This document shows, one piece after another, positions 1 to 10,671 of a stretch of 64,000 nucleotides of DNA. The notes beneath the pieces were generated by a model. The model did no database searches. It saw only the letters and a program-made list of their open reading frames with translations, and was not told the DNA's origin. Both the position numbers and the translations under genes were made by a program. Location: NCBI RefSeq assembly GCF_009827335.1, contig NZ_WTYH01000001.1, positions 2,046,001-2,110,000 of the forward strand, given 5' to 3'. The DNA comes from Aurantiacibacter arachoides. Lineage in GTDB: Bacteria; Pseudomonadota; Alphaproteobacteria; Sphingomonadales; Sphingomonadaceae. Each line of letters begins with the position of its first letter. Within the stretch, counting starts at the first letter, position 1.

Positions 1-117
1 TGGCAGCAGCACTCGGTCCGCGGGGCGCTGGCCGGCGCGCTCAAGAAGCGAGGGCTCATCATCACCTCGGAGAAGCTTGATGGCGTCCGACGCTACTGCG
101 CGGAGATGGCAGCATGA
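1..117 (+). CDS. DUF3489 protein, C-terminal fragment
   Basis: Only the last 38 codons are in the window; the 5' part lies to the left. The visible tail contains VRGALAGALKKRGLIITSEK followed by DGVRRY, which I recognise as the end of a DUF3489 domain: a small winged-helix-like domain of unknown function typically encoded directly upstream of DUF2924 and a large serine recombinase in alphaproteobacteria. Its TGA overlaps the ATG of the next gene by 4 bases (ATGA), so the genes are probably translationally coupled. The family call is firm because of the gene order; the function is unknown. Confidence 0.75.
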   Translation, partial: WQQHSVRGALAGALKKRGLIITSEKLDGVRRYCAEMAA

Positions 118-521
118 GCGGCGTAGCTGTCGATGCACAGGTCGAGGCCCTCGAAGCGATGGATCTCGAGGAACTGCGCGACCGGTGGCGACAGCTCTGG
201 GGCGCGCCGCCGCCGCTGCGCTCAGCGCCGATCCTCCGGCTGCTCCTGGCATGGCGCATCCAATCTTCCGCTTTGGGGGGACTCGATGCGGAGACAAGGA
301 GGCTCCTCTCCCGCAGCGGCCCGGTTGAGCCCGAGGGACAGCATCTGGGTAACGGCGCCGTTCTCACCCGCCACTGGCAGGGTCGCGAAGTGAGAGTTAT
401 CGTCGAGGATGAGGGCTTCCGCTGGGAGGGCCAGCTGTTCGCCAGCCTCTCGGCAGCTGCCAGCGCCATTGCCGGCTCGCGGTGGAACGGGCCACGCTTC
501 TTCGGCTTGCGGAGGAGCTGA
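114..521 (+). CDS. DUF2924 domain protein
   Basis: A 135-residue protein whose second half (GAVLTRHWQGREVRVIVEDE, then FRWEGQLFASLSAAASAIAG, then WNGPRFFGL) is the DUF2924 signature. This family is almost always found between a DUF3489 protein and a serine recombinase in sphingomonads and rhizobia, and is suspected, not shown, to help the recombinase bind DNA. Start and stop overlap both neighbours (4 bases upstream, 1 base downstream), so the three genes form one cassette. No membrane segment or signal peptide is seen. Confidence 0.85.
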   Translation: MSGVAVDAQVEALEAMDLEELRDRWRQLWGAPPPLRSAPILRLLLAWRIQSSALGGLDAETRRLLSRSGPVEPEGQHLGNGAVLTRHWQGREVRVIVEDEGFRWEGQLFASLSAAASAIAGSRWNGPRFFGLRRS

Positions 522-2125
522 TGGCCAGCCCCACGCTTCGCTGCGCGATCTACACCCGCAAGAGCTCGGAGGAAGGGCTCGAGCAGTCGTTCAACAGTCT
601 GGATGCCCAGCGCGAGGCCTGTGCCGCTTACGTGCTTAGCCAGGCGAGTGAGGGTTGGACCCAACTACCCGATCACTACGACGACGGTGGCTACTCCGGC
701 GGTAATATCGAGCGGCCCGGCTTGCAGGCGCTGCTCGCGGATATTGCCGCGGGCAAGGTTGACATCGTGGTGGTATACAAGATCGATCGTCTCACCCGTA
801 GCCTTGCTGACTTTGCCCGCATCGTCGAGGTGTTCGAGAAGGCCGGAGTGAGCTTCGTCTCGGTCACCCAGTCGTTCAACACCACCAGTTCGATGGGTCG
901 GCTGATGCTCAACGTGCTGTTGTCGTTCGCCCAGTTCGAGCGCGAGGTAACCGGCGAGCGCATCCGCGACAAGATCGCGGCCTCCAAGGCGAAGGGTCTG
1001 TGGATGGGCGGCAACCCGCCGCTGGGCTATGACCTGCCCAAGGCGGGATCCCGCGTGCTTGAGGTTCATGGGGAAGAAGCCGCTACGGTTCGCAGCATGT
1101 TCACCCGCTACCTCGAGTTGGGCTCGGTTCACGCCCTGCAGCGAGAGCTCGCCCGGCAGCAAATCTTCTCCCGGCTCCGGACAACTGCCAAGGGACGGGA
1201 GACCGGCGGCACCCCGTTCAGCCGCGGAGCGCTGTTCCACTTGCTGCGCAATCCGATCTACATCGGCCGAATCCGCCACAAGGACCAGCTCCACGAAGGC
1301 CAGCATTTGGGCATCGTTCCGCAGGAGCTGTTCGACAAGGTCCAGCAGCATCTTGATGCCAACGCCCGGCGGCATCGCTCGACCGAAACCTCACGCACGG
1401 GAAAAGCAGCTCTCTCGGGCAAGCTGTTCGATTGCGATGGCGAGCCCATGAGCCCGACGACCTCACGCGGGCAGTCAGGACGTGCCTACCGCTATTACGT
1501 ATCGGCCTCGCTGCAGCAGGGCATAAAGGTGAATGACGACAAGCGGCGCCGCCTGCCTGCCCTGGCGATTGAGAAAGTAGTTCTGGAGGCCCTAGCGCGA
1601 TGGCTGCCGCGGCAGGATGGCCGTCTCGTGCATCTGGCCCGCGTACGACTGCGCCACGACGGGCTTTTGTTCGAGCTGGAAGGTGTACGCCCGGCCGAGA
1701 TCGCGACCAACATTTCAGACGAGGAGCGCATCCTTCACGAGACCAGGAACACTGCGACCATCCTGCTCCCACTTTCTCTTTCGCTGCGGGGCGGCAAGCG
1801 CATGGTCGTGCGCGGCCAGCCGCGCCAGGCTCGCCCCGATCCCATACTGATCGCATCGCTCCGTAAGGCCCACGCGATGCTTGATCGAGAGCGCGGACTG
1901 CCGGTGCTGACTACCTCACCAGCGTCATTTTACGAGCGGACGATCCTGCGGCTCGCGTTCCTTGCGCCCGATCTCCAACGCGATATCCTGCGCGGCCTCC
2001 AGCCTCCCCACTTCAACGTCGAGGCGCTGAAGACGCTTTCTATTCCGCTCATCTGGTCGCAGCAGCGTGAGGCCCTCCGGTGGGGCCAAAACACAGGTCA
2101 CGCCAATCCCTGTTCTGCGCAATAA
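521..2125 (+). CDS. large serine recombinase (resolvase/invertase family)
   Basis: 534 residues from an ATG whose A is the last base of the DUF2924 stop (TGATG); a longer reading begins 39 bases upstream inside DUF2924 and has no better support. The N-terminal resolvase domain has YTRKSS with the probable nucleophile Ser15, then SFNSLDAQREAC, GGYSGG and YKIDRLTRS. A recombinase domain follows (NPPLGYDL, LRNPIYIGRIRHKDQLHEGQ). The usual zinc-ribbon cysteines are mostly missing (GKLFDCDGEPMSPTTSR retains only one), so the DNA-binding part is atypical. It should cut and rejoin DNA at short att sites through a phosphoserine intermediate. It may be the integrase of an island running left, or a stably resident orphan; the repeat cluster downstream is the obvious place to look for its sites. 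Confidence 0.9.
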   Translation: MASPTLRCAIYTRKSSEEGLEQSFNSLDAQREACAAYVLSQASEGWTQLPDHYDDGGYSGGNIERPGLQALLADIAAGKVDIVVVYKIDRLTRSLADFARIVEVFEKAGVSFVSVTQSFNTTSSMGRLMLNVLLSFAQFEREVTGERIRDKIAASKAKGLWMGGNPPLGYDLPKAGSRVLEVHGEEAATVRSMFTRYLELGSVHALQRELARQQIFSRLRTTAKGRETGGTPFSRGALFHLLRNPIYIGRIRHKDQLHEGQHLGIVPQELFDKVQQHLDANARRHRSTETSRTGKAALSGKLFDCDGEPMSPTTSRGQSGRAYRYYVSASLQQGIKVNDDKRRRLPALAIEKVVLEALARWLPRQDGRLVHLARVRLRHDGLLFELEGVRPAEIATNISDEERILHETRNTATILLPLSLSLRGGKRMVVRGQPRQARPDPILIASLRKAHAMLDRERGLPVLTTSPASFYERTILRLAFLAPDLQRDILRGLQPPHFNVEALKTLSIPLIWSQQREALRWGQNTGHANPCSAQ

Positions 2126-2462
2126 CATCCCTGTTACCGCGGAAAAATGTCCCTGTTCGGTCGAATTAATACCCTGTTCCGTCGAATAACAGGGAAACCC
2201 CATTTTCGTACGCGCAAGCTTCGGAAATCGCGCGATATTCTGGCGAGCAAATTGGCCCAAACCCCCTAAATCAGCCTGATTATTAGGCGAAATAAGATAT
2301 TTTCCCTGTTATTCCCTGTTTAGCAGGGAAACCGCACCGATGCTCATCTCGCTAGAGACGCGCCCCGCAAAAGGCCCCTGATATCGATCGTGAGACGCCG
2401 GATGACCTTCCGCCGTTACGCAAGTCCCTAATAATATGCCCCTGTTACGGGGGGTTACAGGG
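2108..2462. repeat. cluster of CCCTGTT direct and inverted repeats
   Basis: The heptamer CCCTGTT occurs at 2108, 2129, 2151, 2172, 2304, 2314 and 2440. The inverse form (AACAGGG, or its CAGGGAA/ACAGGG core) occurs at 2188, 2324 and 2457. The first copy overlaps the end of the recombinase gene, and the cluster ends about 35 bases before the 3' end of the tRNA-Ser gene. The rest of the 372-base gap after the recombinase holds no convincing gene. The base composition is visibly more AT-rich than its surroundings. I infer recombinase or accessory-protein binding sites, or an att region. Confidence 0.6.
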
Positions 2463-2497
2463 AGACCATGCAAGCTGAGACCAGTGCCGGGGGTTGG

Positions 2498-2588
2498 TGG
2501 CGGAGCGGGTGGGATTCGAACCCACGATACGCTTTTGACGTATACACACTTTCCAGGCGTGCGCCTTCGACCACTCGGCCACCGCTCC
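2498..2588 (-). tRNA. tRNA-Ser (anticodon GGA)
   Basis: Read on the minus strand, this is a 91-base class II tRNA. The acceptor GGAGCGG pairs with CCGCTCC, and a discriminator G and an encoded CCA follow. The anticodon stem CACGC/GTGTG encloses the loop CTGGAAA with anticodon GGA. There is a long variable arm (GTATACGTCAAAAGCGTAT) and a TPsiC arm GTGGGTTCGAATCCCAC. It decodes UCC/UCU. Its 3' end faces the recombinase module, the orientation seen when islands insert at tRNA 3' ends. Confidence 0.97.
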
Positions 2589-2635
2589 GCATGCCTGTCT
2601 TGGCAGAGCGGGGCGTCTAGCGAGCCGCAGGGTGG

Positions 2636-3076
2636 ATGACAAGCGCCTCGCTTGGGCTTAACGCCCGCGCCATGACACGCGATTTCGGCATGGCTTGCAG
2701 TGCGGGCGAAATGGAGGCGATGGCGCGGGCCGCCTGGGCCTCTTTGCCGGCACAATTCACCGCGCATCTGGGCGATGTGCTGGTGCAGGTGCAGGACTTT
2801 GCCGAGGACGAGCTGCTCGCCGACATGGAGATCGAAAGCGCCTACGACCTCACCGGCGTCTACGAGGGCCTGCCGCTGACGGAGCGCAGCGTGGAGCATT
2901 CGGGCACCATGCCGGACCGCATCCGCCTGTTCCGCGTGCCGATCATGCTGGAATGGGTGGAGCGCGGGGACGTGGAGCTCGAATTTCTGGTCAAGCACGT
3001 GCTGGTGCACGAGATCGGGCACCACTTCGGCCTCAGCGACGAAGACATGCACGCGCTGGAGGATGCGGCGGACTAG
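2636..3076 (+). CDS. metallopeptidase family protein (minimal HExxH zincin)
   Basis: 146 residues from the first ATG. The C-terminus carries VLVHEIGHHFGLSDED, an HExxHxxxx zinc-binding helix at about residues 125-129, placed at the very end of the chain. That arrangement defines the small 'metallopeptidase family' (MMP-like, DUF1025) proteins common in Proteobacteria and Actinobacteria. Substrate and role are unknown. There is no signal peptide, so it is cytoplasmic. ATGs at 2672 and 2690 would give a length closer to the family norm, so the start is uncertain. Its end overlaps a possible but unlikely upstream start of the cyclophilin gene. Confidence 0.8.
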   Translation: MTSASLGLNARAMTRDFGMACSAGEMEAMARAAWASLPAQFTAHLGDVLVQVQDFAEDELLADMEIESAYDLTGVYEGLPLTERSVEHSGTMPDRIRLFRVPIMLEWVERGDVELEFLVKHVLVHEIGHHFGLSDEDMHALEDAAD

Positions 3077-3113
3077 GCTTGCCATCCCGCCGCGGCGTGG
3101 CAGGATGCGCGAC

Positions 3114-4181
3114 ATGAAGCACATCGTCGGCCTCGCCCTCCTCGCCCTCACCATTCCAGCCGCCGCGCAGGAGGCGCAGGAACCCGCCACCCCGACCTCG
3201 GTCATCGCTGCCGCCAGCGCGGAGGATTGGGTGGCGATCGCACCCGCAGACCTGCTGATAATGGACCTCTCTCCCGATGCGCGCGGCAACGCACGTCGCG
3301 TGATGATCCAGCTGATGCCGCCGCCGTTCAGCCAGCCGTGGGTGGCGAACATCCGCACGCTCGCCGCCGCGCACTGGTGGGACGGGACAAGCGTCAACCG
3401 GGTGCAGGACAACTATGTGACGCAATGGGGGGACGTCACCGAGGCCAAGCCGCTGCCGGAGGGGGTGGTGTCTCCGGTTGCGGATTACGCGGCAACCGGG
3501 CTGATTGCCGTGCCCGATCCGCGAGGGCGCCCGCGCCTGAACTATACGCTGGGCATGTTGATGGTCCGCAACGCCCGACTGGCGGCCAACGGTGACTTGG
3601 CGGTATCAGACGAGATGCGCCAAGCATTGGAGGGCAATGCACAGACGTCACCAAGCGAGCTCTCAATGCCTGAGGTTGGGGACCGCTATGCGGGCATCGC
3701 GACGTTCGTGGCCGGGTGGCCTGTCGGCGGCAATTTTTCCCTCCACGGACGCGAGGCGGAAGCGTTCTGGCCCATCCACTGCTATGGCGCCGTCGGCGTC
3801 GGCCGTAACATGGCGCCCGATACCGGGACCGGGGCGGAGCTTTATACCATCATCGGGCAGCCGCAGCGGCACATGGATCGCAACCTTGCCGTGGTGGGCC
3901 GGGTGATCGAGGGGATGGAGCATCTTTCCAGCCTGCCGCGCGGGTCGGGGGACCTGGGGTTCTACACCGAGGAGGAGGCGGACTTGCGCGTTTCGATCCT
4001 CTCAGTGCGGCTGGGGAGCGAGTTGGCTGACGCTCCGGCCTTTGAATATCTCGATACCGCCAGCGAGAGCTTTGCGCGTTACGTGGCGGTGCGGGCGAAC
4101 CGCAACGATGCTTTCTACACCGTGCCGGCGGGCGGGGTGGACGTGTGCAGCGTGCAGGTGCCGGTGCGGCGGGCGGAGTAA
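3114..4181 (+). CDS. secreted peptidylprolyl isomerase (cyclophilin type)
   Basis: 355 residues. The start at 3114 gives a clean signal peptide (MKHIVGLALLALTIPAAAQ) and has AGGA nine bases upstream. The mature part has a divergent cyclophilin fold: WWDGTSVNRVQDNYVTQWGD near residue 90, later GNFSLHGREAEAFWPIHCYG and ELYTIIGQPQRHMDRNLAVV, then VIEGMEHLSSLPRG. It should catalyse cis-trans isomerisation of X-Pro bonds in the periplasm. It is longer than a minimal cyclophilin (about 165 residues) because of a central insertion and a C-terminal extension. The canonical active-site Arg motif (FHRVIP) is poorly conserved, so catalytic activity is uncertain. Confidence 0.82.
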   Translation: MKHIVGLALLALTIPAAAQEAQEPATPTSVIAAASAEDWVAIAPADLLIMDLSPDARGNARRVMIQLMPPPFSQPWVANIRTLAAAHWWDGTSVNRVQDNYVTQWGDVTEAKPLPEGVVSPVADYAATGLIAVPDPRGRPRLNYTLGMLMVRNARLAANGDLAVSDEMRQALEGNAQTSPSELSMPEVGDRYAGIATFVAGWPVGGNFSLHGREAEAFWPIHCYGAVGVGRNMAPDTGTGAELYTIIGQPQRHMDRNLAVVGRVIEGMEHLSSLPRGSGDLGFYTEEEADLRVSILSVRLGSELADAPAFEYLDTASESFARYVAVRANRNDAFYTVPAGGVDVCSVQVPVRRAE

Positions 4182-4306
4182 CTCGGGGGCTGGCAAAGTT
4201 GCAACCTCGCCGTGTGGGCGCGGAATTTTCGAGCGGGTCGACAACGGAAAAGGCGCGGCGGAATTAGGCGGCGGCTTTGGCCGCGGAAAAGCCCAACTTC
4301 CCCCTC

Positions 4307-4421
4307 CCCGCTCATGCTGAGCTTGTCGAAACATGTTTGGCCAATCCCACCTTCCGCATGGCAGCGGAGCACCGTTGCCCTGCGGCCAGCTTCGCTTCCG
4401 ACAAGCTCAGGGTGAGCGGGG
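4307..4421. repeat. palindromic intergenic repeat (REP/BIME-like)
   Basis: The arm CCCCGCTCATGCTGAGCTTG (4307-4328 including TCG) is matched in inverse orientation by CGACAAGCTCAGGGTGAGCG at 4399-4421. Each arm contains the short imperfect palindrome around GAGCTTGTCG that is widespread between genes in sphingomonad genomes. The pair lies in the 255-base gap between two convergent genes (cyclophilin and rel), where it could act as a bidirectional terminator or mRNA stabiliser. No gene is seen in this gap. Confidence 0.65.
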
Positions 4422-4436
4422 TCTTAGGGTCTGGTC

Positions 4437-6518
<2,082 letters not shown>

Positions 6519-6673
6519 CGCCTGACGATGTGCTGTGCAACATGAACTTGCGCAAGGGGCAAAGCGCTGCTGGCGCAACAACGCGTAGCTCGCACCCCGA
6601 CCCGCTGCGGCCGTCGGCGAGGGGGAGAGACGCTGGCCGACTCCAGCCGCCAGCGCCTTGCCCACCCGGTTGA

Positions 6674-8635
6674 CTAGTTCACGCTGGCCGCCTCGCCGCC
6701 TGCTTCATACCCGACGATGCCATCCACGTTGCCGCGCGTCATCGAGTGATAACCGGCACGGGTATCGTCGTAGATGCCGGTCGCGATGCGCTGACCCCAT
6801 TCGCCGGTATCCCACAAGGCCTGGAACAGCGGGGCGACGAACTTGTTGCGCCCCACCCGTGCAAGGAACTCGCGGGCCTGCGGCACGGCCGGCTCATACT
6901 CGTTGCGCAGCGCGGCTTCCAGCCAGAGGAACAGGATCTCGTTGTTGCCGGAACGCGACAACGAAAGCGCACGGTCAAGCGCGGCGAGATCATCGGCGCT
7001 CAGTCGTTCGGGCAGTTCAGCCAGGAAGCGGCGTTGCTCCGCCGCTGTCCAGCCACGCCATGTGGTGGCCTGCGGCAGGGCCTTCGATGCGGCGTAGGCG
7101 GTAACGGCCGCATCCACCTCGGCAAAGGCGGCGGCGTCAGGGCGCACCACGTTGTCAGGGATGCCGGTGCCATAGACCCATTCGTCGAGCATCAGGCGTT
7201 CCTCCAGCTCGGCATCGCCAGCCACGAGGTCTTCGCGCAGGGAGGCGAGGAACATCTCCGACGTCGCCGGCTGGAAGGCATGGCTATCGAACCAGTTGGT
7301 CAGCCATTCGTCAAAGGCCTCGCGCCCGACAGTGGCCTCAACCGTCTTCAGGAACGCCGTGCCCTTGTCGTATATGGCCTCCCCCGCCGTGTCGAACGGG
7401 CTGGTGCCATCGGGCGTGCGCATGGCGGTGAGCGGGCTGTCGGCGCCGTTCGTCTCGACCATGTCCTCCAGCGAGGCGAAGCTCAGCGCGTATTCCTGCT
7501 CGGCCCGGTCCTCGCCATAGACCTGCTCGACGATGCGGTTTTCGATGTAGCTGGTAACGCCTTCGTTCAGCCAGCCATCGCGCCAGCTGGAATAGGTGAC
7601 GAGGTTGCCCGACCAGCTGTGCGCCAGTTCGTGCGCGACGAGGCCGTTATTCGACCGGTCGCCGGCGATGAAGGTCGGGGTCAGGAAGGTGAGCGTCGGG
7701 TTCTCCATCCCGCCGTAGGGGAACGACGGCGGCAGCACGATCATGTCGTAACGGCCCCAGCGATATTCGCCGAAGAGGCCGATGCCGGCATCGATCAGCT
7801 CTTCGGTATCGCCCACTTCCTCGGCAGCGGCGGCGAGCATTTCGGGTTCCGCCCAGACGCCCGATCGGGCACCCACCTCGGCGAACTCGATGTTTCCGGC
7901 GGCGAGCGCGATGAGATACGGCGGGACCGAGTTGTCCATCGTGAATTCGAAGGCGCGGCGGCCGTTTTCGAGTTCCTCGGGATCGCCGCGGCTGATGCCG
8001 GACATCACCACGGTCAGTGGCTCGGGCGCAGTGATGCGCGCTTCCCAGGTCTGCCGGATGCCGGGCGAATCCTGCGTCGGGATCCAGCTGCGATTGAGGA
8101 TCGCCTGCCCCTGGCTGAACACGAAGGGATAGCGCCCGCCGGCGGTCTGTTCCGGATCGAGCCATTGCAGCGCCTCGGCTTCGGGCGCGCTGGCATAGGC
8201 GATGACCACCTGCTGCAGGTCCGGGCCGGTGCTCTGCCCCAGCTGGATGGTGATCGGCTCACCCTTTTCCGCATTGCCGGGATCGGCTGCACCGATGGTG
8301 AATTGCAGATCGTTGCCCTGCCCGTCGGTCACACCGCCGATGACGAGGCCGTTGGAATCGAGCACCACCTCGCGCGCACCCTGGGCCGCCTGCACATCCA
8401 GCGTGGCCGTACCCTCGACCCGCCGCGCCTCGAAATCCAGATCGAGATCGAGCGCCACGTGGGTGACCCGCGCCTCGGCAGGGCGGGCGTAGGTGAATTC
8501 ATCGATGGCCTGCGCGCTCGTCAGAATCGGGGCGATCACGCGCTCCTCCTCAGGCAACTGGTCTGCGGTACAGGACGCGGCGAGCAGCGGGAGGGCCATC
8601 AGGCCGGCATGACGGAAAGGAATGAAAAGGCGCAT
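6674..8635 (-). CDS. M1 family aminopeptidase, lipoprotein (LTA4-hydrolase type)
   Basis: 653 residues. The start at 8635 gives a lipoprotein signal (MRLFIPFRHAGLMALPLLAASC); an upstream ATG adds 12 unlikely residues. The GGMEN exopeptidase motif (YGGMENPTLTFL) precedes the zinc site HELAHSWSGNL (around residue 330) and the third ligand in WLNEGVTSYIE. The helical C-terminal third resembles leukotriene-A4-hydrolase-type M1 enzymes. It should remove N-terminal residues from peptides at the envelope, using Zn2+. It stands alone, convergent with nothing, 155 bases from rel. Confidence 0.93.
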   Translation of the reverse strand: MRLFIPFRHAGLMALPLLAASCTADQLPEEERVIAPILTSAQAIDEFTYARPAEARVTHVALDLDLDFEARRVEGTATLDVQAAQGAREVVLDSNGLVIGGVTDGQGNDLQFTIGAADPGNAEKGEPITIQLGQSTGPDLQQVVIAYASAPEAEALQWLDPEQTAGGRYPFVFSQGQAILNRSWIPTQDSPGIRQTWEARITAPEPLTVVMSGISRGDPEELENGRRAFEFTMDNSVPPYLIALAAGNIEFAEVGARSGVWAEPEMLAAAAEEVGDTEELIDAGIGLFGEYRWGRYDMIVLPPSFPYGGMENPTLTFLTPTFIAGDRSNNGLVAHELAHSWSGNLVTYSSWRDGWLNEGVTSYIENRIVEQVYGEDRAEQEYALSFASLEDMVETNGADSPLTAMRTPDGTSPFDTAGEAIYDKGTAFLKTVEATVGREAFDEWLTNWFDSHAFQPATSEMFLASLREDLVAGDAELEERLMLDEWVYGTGIPDNVVRPDAAAFAEVDAAVTAYAASKALPQATTWRGWTAAEQRRFLAELPERLSADDLAALDRALSLSRSGNNEILFLWLEAALRNEYEPAVPQAREFLARVGRNKFVAPLFQALWDTGEWGQRIATGIYDDTRAGYHSMTRGNVDGIVGYEAGGEAASVN

Positions 8636-8819
8636 GAAATCTCCGGAACTCTGCGATATGAGGCACGTCATAGCAAATCGTCTGCTCGTGTCACCGGTTC
8701 GTCGAGGGGTGCTCGCCGAACCGGCCGCTTTCAGCGATTGCTCATCCTGCGCTCATGACGCGCAAGGCATTGCAGGCCACGGATGTATTGGGGCTGCATG
8801 ACACAGGGAATATTTGCCG

Positions 8820-9722
8820 ATGCAACGCTTTCTACTCGCAACCGCCGCTGCCTTGGGCACGCTCGTCGCCATGCCGGCTGCAGCCCAGCAGGACGATGGC
8901 GACGCCATTATCGTCCAGGGTCAGCGCGTCGATCCAGCGGACGTCCGCAGCGTCACGCGCGAGGTGACGGTGGGGGCCAATGCCACGCAGTTTCCGCTGG
9001 CACGTTTCCAGCGGCCGGTCTGCCCGGGCGTATGGGGTCTTTCCCCCGATAACGCGCAGGTCCTGCTGAACCGTATCGTGGAAAACGCCCGGGCCGCTGG
9101 CGTCATGGTGAGCGAAGAACCCGATTGCGGCGCCAACGTGTGGGTAGTCGTCACCGACGATGTCGACGCCACGTTCGAGCGCCTGCATGACGAGGATTCG
9201 TTCATGACGCGGCACCTCACGCGCCCGCAGCTTCGCCGGGTGCGCGACCAGGAAGGTTCGGCACGGGCGTGGAACGTCACCTCTGACCGCAACGAGAACG
9301 GAGAGCGCATCGCCACGGGGTACGAATATGCCCAGGCCGTACAGGAAGCGCGGACCTTGGGATTGCCGCCCCCTGCCAATCCGGTCGATTCCATGTCCCG
9401 CATGGAAACCGGCATGCGCATCGATATCGAGCTGTCGGTCGTGCTGATCGAACGATCGGCGATCGCAAACCTCGATGCCCACGCACTGGCCGATTACGCC
9501 ACCATGCGTCTGCTCGCCTACACCGAACCGCCGCGCGAGGAAGGCGCGGTCTCAACGGTACTCAGCCTGTTTTCGCCCAACGCATCCGAATACGCGGCCG
9601 ATCGCATGACGCCTTTTGACAGCGCGTATCTGCGCGCGTTGTACGAGAGCGATCCCACGCGTCCTGCGCGGATGGCGTTGGGGAGCGTCGTGGGCCAGAT
9701 GGACGAACGCGGACGCGAATAA
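8820..9722 (+). CDS. exported protein of unknown function
   Basis: 300 residues with a clear signal peptide (MQRFLLATAAALGTLVAMPA then AAQ). The preceding in-frame TTG would add only two residues and is not needed. The mature part has two cysteines, one in RPVCPGVWGL and one in SEEPDCGANVWVVV, which could form a disulfide. A Pro-rich bend (LGLPPPANPVD) follows, then a helical C-terminus ending GSVVGQMDERGRE. I do not recognise a named domain; similar exported proteins with a CPGVWGL-like segment seem typical of sphingomonads. It has its own transcription unit. Confidence 0.75.
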   Translation: MQRFLLATAAALGTLVAMPAAAQQDDGDAIIVQGQRVDPADVRSVTREVTVGANATQFPLARFQRPVCPGVWGLSPDNAQVLLNRIVENARAAGVMVSEEPDCGANVWVVVTDDVDATFERLHDEDSFMTRHLTRPQLRRVRDQEGSARAWNVTSDRNENGERIATGYEYAQAVQEARTLGLPPPANPVDSMSRMETGMRIDIELSVVLIERSAIANLDAHALADYATMRLLAYTEPPREEGAVSTVLSLFSPNASEYAADRMTPFDSAYLRALYESDPTRPARMALGSVVGQMDERGRE

Positions 9723-9775
9723 GCCACGCACCTTCGCTAGTGACAGGCAGCGGGCGGCGGTATAGACCTTTTGGT

Positions 9776-10660
9776 ATGAGAACGTTCCCAGCCGCCATCG
9801 GCCTGCTCGCCCTCGCCAGTCTCTCAGGCTGCGCCGCTACCCTACCGGCTCCGCCGCTCGGTTCCGAAGGGCGCGCCCTGGTGTTCTCCGACGAGTTCGA
9901 CGGCGACACCCTGGACCGCACGAAATGGGGCCCGGTGGGGCCGGACTTCTGGGTCAACTACGAACAGCAGGCCTATGTCGATGATCCGCGCGTGATCCGC
10001 TTTGCCCAAGGCATAGCCGGGGCCGATGGCGGCGTGCTGGAACTGCGGCCGGTGTGGGCACCGGGCGAAGACCCCAATGCGGAGCGCAGCGCAGACTTCC
10101 TGTCCGGCCGCCTGACCAGCCAGGGCAAGTTCGATTTCACCCACGGCCGGGCCGAGGCGCGCATCCGGATGCCCGATGCGCGCGGGGTGTGGCCCGCCTG
10201 GTGGGCACTGGGCAACGAACAGTGGCCGCAGACCGGCGAGATCGACATCATGGAATACGTCGGCGAGGCAGGCTGGACCGCGGTTGCCGTGCACGGCCCC
10301 GGCTATTCGGGCGATACGCCGATCGTGGATCGTTACTACTTCGAAGGCGATACCGACGTGACCGACTGGCATGTCTACGCCGTCGAATGGACGCCGGAAT
10401 ACATGAGCTTCCAGATTGACGGGCGCGAAACCTATCGCGCCACCCGCGCCATGATCGAGCATTATGGCGAGTGGCGCTTCGATACGCCCAAGCACCTCAT
10501 CCTGAATTTCGCCATGGGCGGGGCCTACCCGCACAAGGTCAACGGGATCGACGCGCCCTACCCCGGAATACCGCAGGAGACGGTCGATCGCGTGCGCGCG
10601 GGCGAGGCTGACCTGGCGATGTATGTGGACTGGGTGCGGGTCTACGCCCCCGCGCGATAG
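9776..10660 (+). CDS. glycoside hydrolase family 16 lipoprotein
   Basis: 294 residues starting with a lipoprotein signal (MRTFPAAIGLLALASLSGC). The start at 9776 is chosen because the upstream GTG adds residues that spoil the signal. The GH16 core is clear: FSDEFDGDTLDRTKWG, WPAWWALGNEQWPQTGEIDI with the ExDxxE catalytic motif (GEIDIMEY), WHVYAVEWTPEYMSFQIDGR and the terminal YVDWVRVYAP. It should hydrolyse beta-1,3 or mixed beta-glucans (laminarin-like) at the cell surface or periplasm. Substrate specificity cannot be read from the sequence. Confidence 0.93.
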   Translation: MRTFPAAIGLLALASLSGCAATLPAPPLGSEGRALVFSDEFDGDTLDRTKWGPVGPDFWVNYEQQAYVDDPRVIRFAQGIAGADGGVLELRPVWAPGEDPNAERSADFLSGRLTSQGKFDFTHGRAEARIRMPDARGVWPAWWALGNEQWPQTGEIDIMEYVGEAGWTAVAVHGPGYSGDTPIVDRYYFEGDTDVTDWHVYAVEWTPEYMSFQIDGRETYRATRAMIEHYGEWRFDTPKHLILNFAMGGAYPHKVNGIDAPYPGIPQETVDRVRAGEADLAMYVDWVRVYAPAR

Positions 10661-10671
10661 GCAGCAGCCGC

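Noticed and set aside
482..520. Earlier start of the serine recombinase
   Set aside because: The extra 13 residues lie inside DUF2924 and the TGATG junction at 521 is the usual coupling.
1..2600. Complete prophage or IS element at the left edge
   Set aside because: No structural, lysis or transposase genes and no terminal inverted repeats; only the recombinase module is visible.
6746..8758. 670-residue open frame antisense to the M1 peptidase
   Set aside because: Low-complexity product and no Shine-Dalgarno; the minus strand has the full M1 motifs.
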